DNA of 43,215 bases, taken from positions 1-43,215 of the forward strand of contig CAKZKA010000231.1 of assembly GCA_937120965.1 (NCBI GenBank), in the 5' to 3' direction. Made by a program: the position numbers and the translations under genes. The DNA is from an uncultured Chloroflexota bacterium (lineage in GTDB: Bacteria > Chloroflexota > Chloroflexia > Chloroflexales > Chloroflexaceae). The notes below the pieces were generated by a model that saw nothing but the letters and a program-made list of their open reading frames with translations, was not told the origin of the DNA and ran no database searches. Numbering within the stretch: position 1 is the first letter of the stretch; each line of letters opens with the position of its first letter. Positions 8,881-17,244 of this stretch are shown here, piece after piece.

Positions 8881-9350
8881 AGACTTTCTCCTGATGTGAT
8901 TGGAGGGGCAGGTTTGGGAGGACGCAGCCCTCCCGGGTATACCTCTGAGGGGAAACCCGGTTTCCCCATTCCCCTGCTCCCAGGGGTGTTACCCGCTCCC
9001 GGTACCGATTGAAGGGTGGAGAAACCCGGTTTCCCCACACCCCTCTCGCCGGGGCGGGTTTGGAGGGGCACAGCCCTCCCAGGAACACTTCGTCTCGTCT
9101 CGTCGTTGTACGGTGAAGCCGCGTAACGACAAGATGGGCAGGATCAAAGAATGGGTGGCGCCCAGCACACAGGCGCGTCGCCCGCAAGCGGTTCTGGCGC
9201 ACAGTATACTCCATGCGGCGGAGTTTGTGGCGCGCCGTGGCATGTAAACGAGGACGGGGCAACCAGGTTGCCCCGTCCTGCGACATGCTGTAGTATCAGA
9301 CTCTCGACACCGGCTGGAAAGAGGGACCAGGCCGATTACCTGGCGGCCGA
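8881..9350. other. Intergenic region dominated by family B repeat
   Basis: A 470-base spacer between the DUF11 gene and serC, both on the reverse strand. Most of it is a family B composite repeat (8895-9100, listed separately). A second feature is the inverted repeat GACGGGGCAACC-A-GGTTGCCCCGTC at about 9253-9277, which lies 75-100 bases downstream of the DUF11 stop and may end that transcript, though it lacks a T-run. No credible ORF. Confidence 0.6.
8895..9100 (+). repeat. Interspersed repeat family B, two-palindrome copy
   Basis: It contains GGGGAAACCCGGTTTCCCC at 8949-8967 and a one-mismatch copy at 9018-9036. Their spacing of 69 bases is the same as in the copy at 34293. GGAGG/CCTCC hairpin segments with the CGCAGCCCTCCC or CACAGCCCTCCC tail flank both sides. 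Confidence 0.75.
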
Positions 9351-12300
9351 TTACCGTCGCAGGATCGGCAGCCAGACCAGGGTGGAGTTGACAGGCGTGA
9401 GCGGCCCATACTCACTGGTCTGACCACCACGTTCAACTTCGACCAGCCAGTAGGTATAGGTGCTGCCGGGTGTCGCGCCGGTGTCGAGGAAGCTGTAGCG
9501 CTCTCCACCACTGCTGCTGCCCCGCGCCGCCAGGAGGCCCGGTGTGACACGGCTGGCCGTGGCGCGGGCGCCGTTACTGCTGCGGTAGAGGTAGAAGCCC
9601 AGCGTGTTGATCTCCAGGCCGGTCTCCCACTCCACCAGCACGCCTGACGGGGTCTGCACCGCCGTGAAGCGTTTGAGCGTCACCGGCGTAAGCCGGCTGA
9701 ACGTTCGCACGTCTTCATCGTCTTCAACCCGCACCGGAACCGGCCGGTTTGCAGGGGTGCTATCGATGTCGAACTCGTTGGCTCGTGAAACCTGGGCAAA
9801 GTTGGTGATCTCGCGGTTATCACCGGGCAACACCCTGGTCGCGATCAGCAGGAAGGCCGTGCCATTGGGCGGGAGCACACCCACCGTCCAGCGGCCGGTT
9901 TGCGGATCGTAGGCGCCCTGGGAGGGTGCGGCGCTCACGAAACCGAGTTCCGGCGGCAGCAGATTTTCGACCTCAACCCCGGTGGCCACATCCGGCCCCC
10001 GGTTCACCAGGTTGATCCGCAACAGCGCGCCGTCGTTGAGCCTGCCGATTATCCGCACCGGATCCTGATCCAGTTCCAGGTCGATCACCCCGCTGGGCAG
10101 CGCCACGCTGGCGAAGTCGTCTTCGTTCGGATTGCCGTTGTTCGGCGTGCTATCGGGATCGGGCAGATCGGAGGCGATGACTTCGACCGTGTTGACATAG
10201 GGCGGGACCCCGGCGACGCGGATGACCATAGCGAGCGTGGCGCTCTGGCCCACATTGAGCGTACCCACGTCCCACACGCCGGCGGCGTAGGCGCCCTGGC
10301 TCGGCGTAGCCGAGATGAGCGTGGCGCCGGGGGGCAGGTTCTCGCCGACGCGGACGCCGGTGGCAACATCGGGGCCGGCATTGTGAACGCCGATGAGGTA
10401 GCCGACCTCCCCTGCGGCGCTGGGGCGCGGCTCCACGGCCCGCTTGCTCACCGACAGGTCGGCCAGGGGCGATTGCACCGTGACAGTGGAGCGATCGTCC
10501 TCGCCAGGTTCATTGTTGCCAGGAACACTGTCAGGATCGGGCTGATCGGAGTTGGTGATCTCGGCCGTGTTGGTCAGCGGCCCGGGCCGATCCACCCGCG
10601 CCGTGAGCGTTAACGTCACCGGCACATCCACCTCAACGCGGCCCACCTCCCAGATACCGGTAGCCGGCGCGTAGCTACCCTGGCTGGTAGTGTGGCGCAG
10701 GTAGGTCAAGCCCTCGGGCAAGCGCTCGGTGACACGAACGCTGGTTGCCACTGATGGACCGGCATTGGTCAACTCAATCGTGTAGGTGACCTCGCCGCGG
10801 AGCGATGGGCGCGTCGTATTGGCCCGTTTGGTCAGCGACAGATCTGCGCTCTGCGGATCGAGCGCCACGCTGGATTGATCATCCTCGTTCGGATCGTTGT
10901 TGCCCGGGGTGCTGTTTGGATCTGGCTGGTCGGAACCGGTCACTTCCGCCAGGTTAACAATGCGCGCGAAGCTCAGAACCCGGGCGCTGATACGCAGGGT
11001 AGCAGCGCCGCCGGCGGGCACGCTGCCCACGGCCCAGCGCCCCGAGGCAGGGTCGTAGGCGCCCTGACTGGTCTCGTGCCCGAGGTACTGGAGACCTGCC
11101 GGGAGCCGGTCGGTCACTTCAACGCCAGTTGCAGTACTTGGCCCGGCGTTGCGCAGCAGCACCGTATAGATAATCGGGTCACCGACGCGGGGCTGCGGAT
11201 TGTCAACCGTCTTGGCGAGGGACAGATCGGCCAGATCGCCGGCAACAACGGCAAAGCTCTGATCGTCCTCCGTTGGCACGTCGTTATTCGGTGTACTGTC
11301 AGGATCGTGCTGGTCGGAGGCGCTCACCTGGGCGATATTGACGAATGGCCCCGGGCCCAGGACCGTCACCACCAGGGTCAGAGTGGCGCGCCCGTCGGGT
11401 TGCAGTGTGCCCACGTCCCACTGGCTACTGGCCAGATCGTAGGCGCCCTGGCTGGGGGTGGCGGAGGCGAAGCCCAGGCCGGTTGGCAACCGGTCGCTCA
11501 CCCGCACGCCAGTAGCCTGGTCAGGGCCACGGTTGAACACCTCAATCGTGAAGGTCGCATTGGCGCCCACGTTCACCCGCGGGGCATTGACTCGCTTGGT
11601 CAGTTCCAGGTCAGCCACAGTGGCGGGGAGGCGCACACTGGACTGGTCGTCCTCATTCGGGTCATTATTGCCAGGGGTGCTATCCGGGTCAGGTGTATCC
11701 GATTCGCTTACCTGAGCCGTATTGACCACCGGCTGGCCGTTCCAGAAGGCGGCAATAGTGAGTGAGGCGACCTCGTCGCGGGCCATGGTCCCAACCGTCC
11801 AGACACCAGTGGCCGGATCATACGTACCTCTGGTCGTAGAGGCGCTCTCGAAGCGCAGGCCGTCGGGCAGTCGCTCGCTGACGGCGACACCGGTGGCGCG
11901 GCCCGGTCCACGGTTCCGCAGGGCCACGGTAAACGTAACGATGCTGTTGGCCCGTAGAGGCGGCGGAGAAACCAGGGTCTTGTTCAGCTCCAGATCGGCC
12001 GCAACGGCAATCGGGGCGACGTTGGTTGCGGTATTGTTGCTCAGATCCGGATCGGTATTATCGTTGGGGCGGCGCACCAGGGCGGTGTTGACCAGGTTGC
12101 CTTCGGCATCGGGGTTGAGCCGGCCTACGATGGTGTAGGTAATCGCCGCGCCAGGATCAAGATCTACGGTGGTCTCGATCAGGTTCCCGGAACCAGCGGC
12201 AGCGCCGCAGCGGCCGGTGCCCACCGTCACCGCGCAGGTCCAGGTAACACCTGTAACTGCGGCGGGCACATCGTCGCGGACGCGAGCGCCGATAGCCGGA

Positions 12301-14195
12301 CTTGGGCCGGCATTACGCACCACAACGGTGTAGGTGACTGTCCCGCCCGGAGTGAGCGTTGGCGGGCTATGGCTCTTTTCTACCGAAAGGTCAGCCTCAG
12401 CCAGTACCACCTGGCCGGTTAAGATTAACGGCGGGGAGGGCAGGTAGGTCCAGGTGTCAATCAGGCGCCGATCGCCGAACCCCTGTGTGGACGTAACGCC
12501 AGTGGCCGTCGTCCAGCGATGGGCGCCGGAAAGACCGGCAGCCACCGAGGGCGTGCCCTGGAGCACACGGCGAGCATCGAGGGACGTGCCGTAGCAGCGC
12601 GGATCGGCCACCTGGGCCCAGTCGGGGGGTGGGGGGGCATCGGTCGCCGCGCAGGGGGAGAAGTCGTAGTTGCCGGTGCCGGTGTAGTTGTATGCATCAT
12701 TGTAATACACCAGGCTCGGATCGGGATCGCTGGCCGCTGCCGGAGGGCGGACCCGCAGCAGCCGATGGCCGTTCGTGTGGTTCTCAACATCAATAAAGGG
12801 GAAATGGACCTCACCGCGGTTGAGCTGCAACTGGGCGCTGAACGATTGGGGGCCGGCAGGAACCCTGGCGCCATTACCGTCAAGCCCATCCCAGTAGACC
12901 CGATTCGTTCCATTCTCGGCGGCGCCGTTGAGGGTGCGATCATTGGCATTGCCGAAGATTCCATCGCGATTGATGTCAAGGATCAGGGTATACGAGGTTC
13001 CGCCGGTGTTATCAAAGACAAAAAAGCCACCGAGGGGATTGGTGCCGGCCTGTCCGGGGGTGCCCTCCTCGCCGACAAAGGTCAGATTGGCCGGTTGCGG
13101 TGGGGGTTGCGGGGCGGTGAGCAGCCAGGTCTGGCCGCTCGCCGAGGGGGCGCTGGCCGGCAGCGTGGGGTCCGGACCATTCAAGTCAAAGAAGATCTTG
13201 TGGGTAACGTCATTCGTGGCCATGTTATCAGGCAAGCGGGGGTTATAAATGGTATAGCCCGGCGGGAGAGTCTGTTCAAGGTTACTCCCCGTGAGCTGCA
13301 GGGACCGATAGATTGGCCGGCCCGTGAGATCGGTGATTCCTTTGGCATTGGCAAAGAAGATGTAACCGAACGGGTCAATCCCGTTCATATCGACCTGATA
13401 GCCATAGCCATCATAGGTCAGGATGTAGAACCGGCTATACAGGCCCACATCGGGCGGATTGCCGTTGCCGGCATTCCCCCCCATGTTGAGGGCCAGATAA
13501 TTCGCGAACACCCGTCCGGGGATCTCCGGGCCGGCGGCGCCGCCCGGGCCAGGCGCGCGCACACTCACATCCCAGGCGGCAATGGCGAAGTTCTGGCGAT
13601 CGGCGACGCGACCGGCCCACTCCTCGTTAGCCCGTATCGGTGGCACAGGATTGTTATCAGGAGAAGCGTTCGGGTTCGCGCTGATGAAATCGAACTCCCA
13701 GATCCCATCACCGGCGGCGGTTGTTTCTGCCGCGCTGACCACGCAGGGCACATAACCTCCCGGGGCCGGCTGTGGGCCGGCAACTTCCTGGGCGAGGTTC
13801 TCAATCAGTCCGTACGTGCCAGTACCGCGCTGGGTGCAGCGTCTGGCATCGGGGCGCGGCGGCCAGGTGCCCGGAGGGTCGTTGGGCGCGCGAATGATCA
13901 CATCACCCTGACCGAAGCCCATCACGCTGGAGCCAATGAAAATCTGCTCGCCGGCGCGCGCGAACGCCTTGATCGTGGACTGGCGCGGAATACCGGCGGT
14001 GGTCAGCGTAGCGTGCCACTCCAGAAATGCCCGATACCCGACCTGTTCCACGGGGTAGTCAAACAAATTGCGACTGCCTTCAGCCTGGAGCGACGTTACA
14101 TCTGGCAGCATCACGAGGAGCAGACTGAGGAGGGTAACCAGACAAACGACAACGTACGCGAGCGATGAGGCAGGGCGGCGGATGCGAGGCAACAT
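9351..14195 (-). CDS. Large exported protein with seven DUF11 repeats
   Basis: A 1614-residue predicted surface or secreted protein. The N-terminus has a basic MLPRIRRPAS stretch and a hydrophobic segment at about 12-33, a signal peptide or anchor, ending LQA. Residues about 35-590 are a non-repetitive region of unknown fold. About 598-1500 is a tandem array of seven DUF11 (CARDB/Ig-like) repeats with a period near 127 residues. Each opens ADLxLxK and many end with an NTPxxDPNEDDQS-like Asp-rich, probably calcium-binding, linker. A fibronectin-like domain (about 1505-1595) and the tail NSTLVWLPILRR follow. No LPXTG motif is present. The ATG at 14195 is preceded by GGGGGA and is preferred over an upstream in-frame start at 14225. 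DUF11 proteins are usually cell-surface structural or adhesive proteins, and no enzymatic domain is visible here. Confidence 0.85.
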   Translation of the reverse strand: MLPRIRRPASSLAYVVVCLVTLLSLLLVMLPDVTSLQAEGSRNLFDYPVEQVGYRAFLEWHATLTTAGIPRQSTIKAFARAGEQIFIGSSVMGFGQGDVIIRAPNDPPGTWPPRPDARRCTQRGTGTYGLIENLAQEVAGPQPAPGGYVPCVVSAAETTAAGDGIWEFDFISANPNASPDNNPVPPIRANEEWAGRVADRQNFAIAAWDVSVRAPGPGGAAGPEIPGRVFANYLALNMGGNAGNGNPPDVGLYSRFYILTYDGYGYQVDMNGIDPFGYIFFANAKGITDLTGRPIYRSLQLTGSNLEQTLPPGYTIYNPRLPDNMATNDVTHKIFFDLNGPDPTLPASAPSASGQTWLLTAPQPPPQPANLTFVGEEGTPGQAGTNPLGGFFVFDNTGGTSYTLILDINRDGIFGNANDRTLNGAAENGTNRVYWDGLDGNGARVPAGPQSFSAQLQLNRGEVHFPFIDVENHTNGHRLLRVRPPAAASDPDPSLVYYNDAYNYTGTGNYDFSPCAATDAPPPPDWAQVADPRCYGTSLDARRVLQGTPSVAAGLSGAHRWTTATGVTSTQGFGDRRLIDTWTYLPSPPLILTGQVVLAEADLSVEKSHSPPTLTPGGTVTYTVVVRNAGPSPAIGARVRDDVPAAVTGVTWTCAVTVGTGRCGAAAGSGNLIETTVDLDPGAAITYTIVGRLNPDAEGNLVNTALVRRPNDNTDPDLSNNTATNVAPIAVAADLELNKTLVSPPPLRANSIVTFTVALRNRGPGRATGVAVSERLPDGLRFESASTTRGTYDPATGVWTVGTMARDEVASLTIAAFWNGQPVVNTAQVSESDTPDPDSTPGNNDPNEDDQSSVRLPATVADLELTKRVNAPRVNVGANATFTIEVFNRGPDQATGVRVSDRLPTGLGFASATPSQGAYDLASSQWDVGTLQPDGRATLTLVVTVLGPGPFVNIAQVSASDQHDPDSTPNNDVPTEDDQSFAVVAGDLADLSLAKTVDNPQPRVGDPIIYTVLLRNAGPSTATGVEVTDRLPAGLQYLGHETSQGAYDPASGRWAVGSVPAGGAATLRISARVLSFARIVNLAEVTGSDQPDPNSTPGNNDPNEDDQSSVALDPQSADLSLTKRANTTRPSLRGEVTYTIELTNAGPSVATSVRVTERLPEGLTYLRHTTSQGSYAPATGIWEVGRVEVDVPVTLTLTARVDRPGPLTNTAEITNSDQPDPDSVPGNNEPGEDDRSTVTVQSPLADLSVSKRAVEPRPSAAGEVGYLIGVHNAGPDVATGVRVGENLPPGATLISATPSQGAYAAGVWDVGTLNVGQSATLAMVIRVAGVPPYVNTVEVIASDLPDPDSTPNNGNPNEDDFASVALPSGVIDLELDQDPVRIIGRLNDGALLRINLVNRGPDVATGVEVENLLPPELGFVSAAPSQGAYDPQTGRWTVGVLPPNGTAFLLIATRVLPGDNREITNFAQVSRANEFDIDSTPANRPVPVRVEDDEDVRTFSRLTPVTLKRFTAVQTPSGVLVEWETGLEINTLGFYLYRSSNGARATASRVTPGLLAARGSSSGGERYSFLDTGATPGSTYTYWLVEVERGGQTSEYGPLTPVNSTLVWLPILRR
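9690..12405 (-). repeat. Tandem DUF11-coding repeats, period about 380 bases
   Basis: Seven coding units start near 12400, 12000, 11618, 11230, 10850, 10468 and 10088 on the reverse strand. The DNA of the Asp-rich linkers is nearly the same between units (for example the block around 11650-11700 and the one around 10885-10935), suggesting expansion by unequal recombination. Confidence 0.75.
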
Positions 14196-14524
14196 ACTTC
14201 CCCCGTTGCTAAGGGCCACGAGCAAAACAGGTGTGCGAAGATGGCCCCGCGCAGGTTGAAACGAGGGTGCGTGGCGCGGTTACACTATACGAAGCAAGCG
14301 TACTATCGCCGATGGTCGTCGCATTGTACGTCAAAAAAGGCGGTAATTCAAGCAGTTTCGCGCGGAAACAGCGATTTTGCCAGTTTTTTAATTGTTTATA
14401 ATCTGTAAAACATTTGCAGAAGGTCTGATATGACAATCCGGCAGTCGATCATCGTATACGATGTTCATCGCGGCAGCGTGCGGCGTGCCGCTGGAGGCGT
14501 CTAAGGTGAGCATAGCCCGTGTGC

Positions 14525-14640
14525 GGGAGGGTTTGGTCGTAGAGGCGCGGCGGCGCCGCGCCTCTACGCCCTCCCAAGAATAGTTATTTTCATACGCAGT
14601 GTGCGACGCAGCCGCATGGTGGTCTAACGTGAGGGTTGGG
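14525..14640 (+). repeat. Interspersed repeat family B, variant copy
   Basis: It has a GGGAGGGTTTGG start and a strong GAGGCGCGGCG/CGCCGCGCCTC hairpin, then GCCCTCCCAAGAA. A tail (CAGTGTGCGACGCAGCCGCAT) follows that is nearly identical to the tail of the copy at 30903-31060. The pyrimidine-rich 3' end and the TTATTTTCAT segment also match the copy at 43143. Confidence 0.6.
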
Positions 14641-14799
14641 GAAGGGGCGCATTCCAGGTGTTGGGCGGCGCAGCCGCATAGACGGCTGCGATGAACATAT
14701 GGAAACCCGGGTTTGCCCATCAGGGATGAGGTTGTCGTACTGCGCCGCTGCCCGAGGGGCCTGGTGCAATTACAGATCCCGGGTGGCGTGGACATCTTG

Positions 14800-14838
14800 C
14801 CCGGATCCCCGGGGGGACGCCTTACCCCAAGTGTGAAC
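14800..14838 (+). repeat. Interspersed repeat family A, truncated 3' end
   Basis: Only the last 40 or so bases of the family A element remain: a CCCCGGGG block, GACGCCTTACCCCAA, and the GTGTGAAC end. The copy ends 20 bases before the -35 box of the M23 peptidase promoter. Confidence 0.55.
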
Positions 14839-14858
14839 AGTTACGTTGCCTTTCCAAA

Positions 14859-14887
14859 TTGACAAAGCGACGGATAGGCGGTATGCT
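14859..14887 (+). promoter_or_regulatory. Sigma-70 promoter for the M23 peptidase gene
   Basis: A perfect TTGACA (14859-14864), exactly 17 bases, then TATGCT (14882-14887). Transcription would start near 14894, about 95 bases before the chosen start codon. Confidence 0.65.
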
Positions 14888-14989
14888 CGCGCCTGCTTCC
14901 ACGGGCGCCCCTGATCGCCGGATGGTGGCATTCCACACCCCGGCTGCCTCTGTTACTCCGGAGCAGTTCTGGCAAAGCGGTGACGGACA

Positions 14990-16441
14990 GTGCGCGATCT
15001 GCCTGGAGCTTCGCATCTCTCTTCTCTATCTCCGAGATCCGGTGCGCTGCCGGCCTCCGGGCCTCGCGCGCTCCGGCGCCGGGGCCTGCTGGCCCGCGGG
15101 GCGCTGGCCCGGCTGCGCGGCGAAGTGGCGCCGCTAGGAACGCTTGCGGGGCCAGGCGCGGGCAAGGTTCGGTCGAGCGTGAGGCTGCCCTGTCCACGGG
15201 GAGCTTTAGCGTTCCGGCTGTGGAGGCACGGATGGGTTGCAGCGCTGATCGCGGTGGTCCTGGCGGCTGAAATCGGCGGATGGAAGCCGGCGGACGAGCC
15301 AGTGCCAGCGGCGCCCGCGTGGCCGCGGCTAGATGGGGCAATGGTGTCGGTAGCGCCGCTTGCAGCCGGCCCGATCGCCCTTGATCGGCAGGTCGAAGCG
15401 CTGGCGCCGCCCCTTCAGCAACCGCGGGTCGTGCCGAGCGCCTACCAGGCGGTCCATTACCTGCGTGAAGGTGACACGTTGGGGGCAATTGCTGCACGCT
15501 ACCAGGTGTCGCTGGAGGCCCTGGTTCTGGCGAACCGGCTGGAGCAGGGCGATGCGCTGGCGCTGGGGCAGGCGCTACGGGTACCGCGGGTGCCGGGGAT
15601 TCCCCACGTGGTTGCCGAGGGTGAGACGGTATTCGACCTTGCGGCGCGTTTCGGCGTGCCCTACGAGGCAATCACAGCCTTTCCACCGAATCGAATCGAC
15701 GCCAGCGGCGGTTTACAGGCAGGGAGCGAAATCTTCATCCCGCGTGAGCATCTGGTGCTGCCCGAGGCCTGGTTGCGCGCGATCGGCGGGATGGAGGGGC
15801 TGGCGATGCGGGGACCGGCACCGGCGGCCCTGGTTGCTGCCGGGCCGGCCAATATGCGGGCCGGCCCGGGCACGGAGTACGAACGGGTCGGGCAGGTAAC
15901 GGCTGGGCGGCAGGTGGCGCTGCTGGGGCGTCACAGCGACTGGGTCCGGATCGAGCACGGCGGGCTGCGGGCCTGGATACGCAGCGATCTGTTGCAGCTT
16001 ACTGCCGAGCAACTGGCGGCGATCCCGCTGACGACCGACTTCCCGGCGCCGCCGGCGCGCTGGGTCTGGCCAACGCGCGGCAGGATCACATCGGGCTTCG
16101 GTCCACGCTGGGGTGGCTTTCACAACGGGATCGACATTGCCAACCGGGCCGGAACGCCGATCGTGGCCGCCCGATCCGGGCGGGTGCTGGAAGCTGGCTG
16201 GTGTCGGGGCTACGGCTACTGCGTCAGGCTGAGTCACGCCGGGGGCATAGAGACAATTTACGGGCACCTGCTCACCCGCCCGGTGGTCACGGTAGGTGAG
16301 GAGGTCAACGCAGGACAGTTGCTCGGCCACATGGGGAGCACCTACGACCGTCGCGGCGGCGGGTACTCAACCGGAGTGCATCTACACTTTACGGTACTGA
16401 TCAATGGCCGGGCGATGAACCCGTTGCGCTTTCTGCCCTGA
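14990..16441 (+). CDS. Membrane-anchored LysM/SH3/M23 peptidoglycan hydrolase
   Basis: A 483-residue cell-wall protein with a membrane anchor. The first 80 residues are Arg-rich and likely cytoplasmic. One transmembrane helix follows at 81-98, then two LysM domains for glycan binding (about 155-200 and 205-252), a bacterial SH3 domain (about 284-338, NMRAGPGTEYERVG), and a C-terminal M23 (LytM/lysostaphin-type) metallopeptidase (about 360-483). The zinc ligands are intact: H378 and D382 in HNGID, and the HLH motif at H464/H466. It would cut peptide cross-links of peptidoglycan. The start is unsure: GTG at 14990 is the first in frame after a good promoter, and a GTG at 15179 close to the membrane helix is an alternative. 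It precedes the par locus. Confidence 0.88.
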   Translation: MRDLPGASHLSSLSPRSGALPASGPRALRRRGLLARGALARLRGEVAPLGTLAGPGAGKVRSSVRLPCPRGALAFRLWRHGWVAALIAVVLAAEIGGWKPADEPVPAAPAWPRLDGAMVSVAPLAAGPIALDRQVEALAPPLQQPRVVPSAYQAVHYLREGDTLGAIAARYQVSLEALVLANRLEQGDALALGQALRVPRVPGIPHVVAEGETVFDLAARFGVPYEAITAFPPNRIDASGGLQAGSEIFIPREHLVLPEAWLRAIGGMEGLAMRGPAPAALVAAGPANMRAGPGTEYERVGQVTAGRQVALLGRHSDWVRIEHGGLRAWIRSDLLQLTAEQLAAIPLTTDFPAPPARWVWPTRGRITSGFGPRWGGFHNGIDIANRAGTPIVAARSGRVLEAGWCRGYGYCVRLSHAGGIETIYGHLLTRPVVTVGEEVNAGQLLGHMGSTYDRRGGGYSTGVHLHFTVLINGRAMNPLRFLP

Positions 16442-16722
16442 TGTGAACATGGACCACGAAGGCGCAACGGTCTCGAAGAGTGGGAAAATCTGGGAAGGCC
16501 GTAACGATCGAGCTGAGACGCTTGCCCATGTGCCATAGCCGCCAGGAGCAGCTCTGCGCTTGATGCGGGTGACGAGTGCCGCTACCATTCTGGATTGCGG
16601 ATGGTTGATCGCCAGCAGGCGCATCGGCAAGCGTCGAAGGAATGGGGTAGCCGGGCCGGTCGAAGGCAAGCTGGTCGAAGCCAGCGGCGGCGCCAGAACA
16701 CGCAAATGTGATCCGGTCAAAA

Positions 16723-16791
16723 ACCTGTCCGGCGCGGCAGCGCGACGTGCCCGTAATCAGGCGCCGGCCCGAGTTGCCGCACCGGACAGGT
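16723..16791. repeat. Inverted repeat, 17-base arms (one mismatch), 35-base loop
   Basis: Arms ACCTGTCCGGCGCGGCA (16723-16739) and TGCCGCACCGGACAGGT (16775-16791) pair at 16 of 17 positions. The loop is also GC-rich. It lies between the M23 gene and parS and has no T-run. It could be a structured transcript end, a small RNA or a protein-binding site. Confidence 0.5.
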
Positions 16792-17048
16792 ATGTATCGA
16801 GGCGTACCGGATGCGCCACTACGGTATGCTTCAACTGAGTTTGGTTCTCCGGTCTTCACGCTCTCACCTCGATACGGCTACGTCTCTACCGACCGGTCAG
16901 GGGAGCCCTGGCGCAACGGTCGGACCTGGAAGGCCCGGGGCTAAACCGTGCTCTGGCTTACAGACTACCAGGGTTGCGCTGGGGTGCGCCGGGTCTACGG
17001 CTTCGTCCGTGATACAATGGTGGTGACGCGACGATGTTGTGCCAGGGG

Positions 17049-17064
17049 TGTTTCACGTGAAACA
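17049..17064. promoter_or_regulatory. parS: parS centromere site
   Basis: TGTTTCACGTGAAACA is a perfect 16-bp palindrome identical to the bacterial parS consensus. It is about 180 bases upstream of parA and is the nucleation site for ParB loading and spreading. Confidence 0.95.
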
Positions 17065-17206
17065 GGTAGTGGCTGACTAGAGAGATTGCGCCGGAGCGTG
17101 GCGCCATAGCGCCGGGGCATTGCGTATGTCGGGAACGAGGTTTTCGTGATCGAACCGCCAGCGCCCGCTGGTCGCGACAAGCTCAGCCGTTGAAACAGGC
17201 TTTACC

Positions 17207-17225
17207 GACCACAATCATTGTGGTC
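17207..17225. promoter_or_regulatory. 19-bp palindrome upstream of parA, possible operator
   Basis: GACCACAATCATTGTGGTC is a perfect palindrome around one central base and ends 19 bases before the parA ATG. Position and symmetry fit an operator or a 5' leader hairpin. The binding factor is unknown. Confidence 0.5.
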
Positions 17226-17244
17226 AGTCAACAACAGTGGTGCC

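Larger units (their letters stand above)
14196..14989. other. Divergent intergenic region, AT-rich patch and repeats
   Basis: A 794-base spacer between the DUF11 gene and the M23 peptidase gene. It holds an AT-rich patch at about 14330-14440, notable against the GC-rich background, with a TATAAT at 14397-14402 whose best -35 (TTGCCA, 14377) is only 14 bases away. It also holds a family B copy (14525-14640), a partial family A end (14800-14838) and a good promoter for the M23 gene (14859-14887). No credible ORF. Confidence 0.6.
16442..17244. other. Intergenic region upstream of parAB with parS and inverted repeats
   Basis: An 803-base spacer. It contains a long inverted repeat (16723-16791), a perfect parS site (17049-17064) and a 19-bp palindrome (17207-17225), all listed separately. 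No DnaA-box cluster and no credible ORF are visible, so I do not call an origin here. Confidence 0.65.

Noticed and set aside
12519-14168. 549-codon forward frame opposite the N-terminal part of the DUF11 protein
   Set aside because: Composition is Gly/Arg/Ile-rich with no motif, and the opposite strand carries a signal segment and ordered repeats.
14377-14402. TTGCCA and TATAAT in the AT-rich patch as a forward promoter
   Set aside because: Spacing is only 14 bases and no gene starts within 500 bases on that strand; the M23 gene has a better promoter at 14859.
16442-17244. Possible replication origin near parS
   Set aside because: No cluster of DnaA boxes, no AT-rich unwinding element and no dnaA/dnaN nearby.
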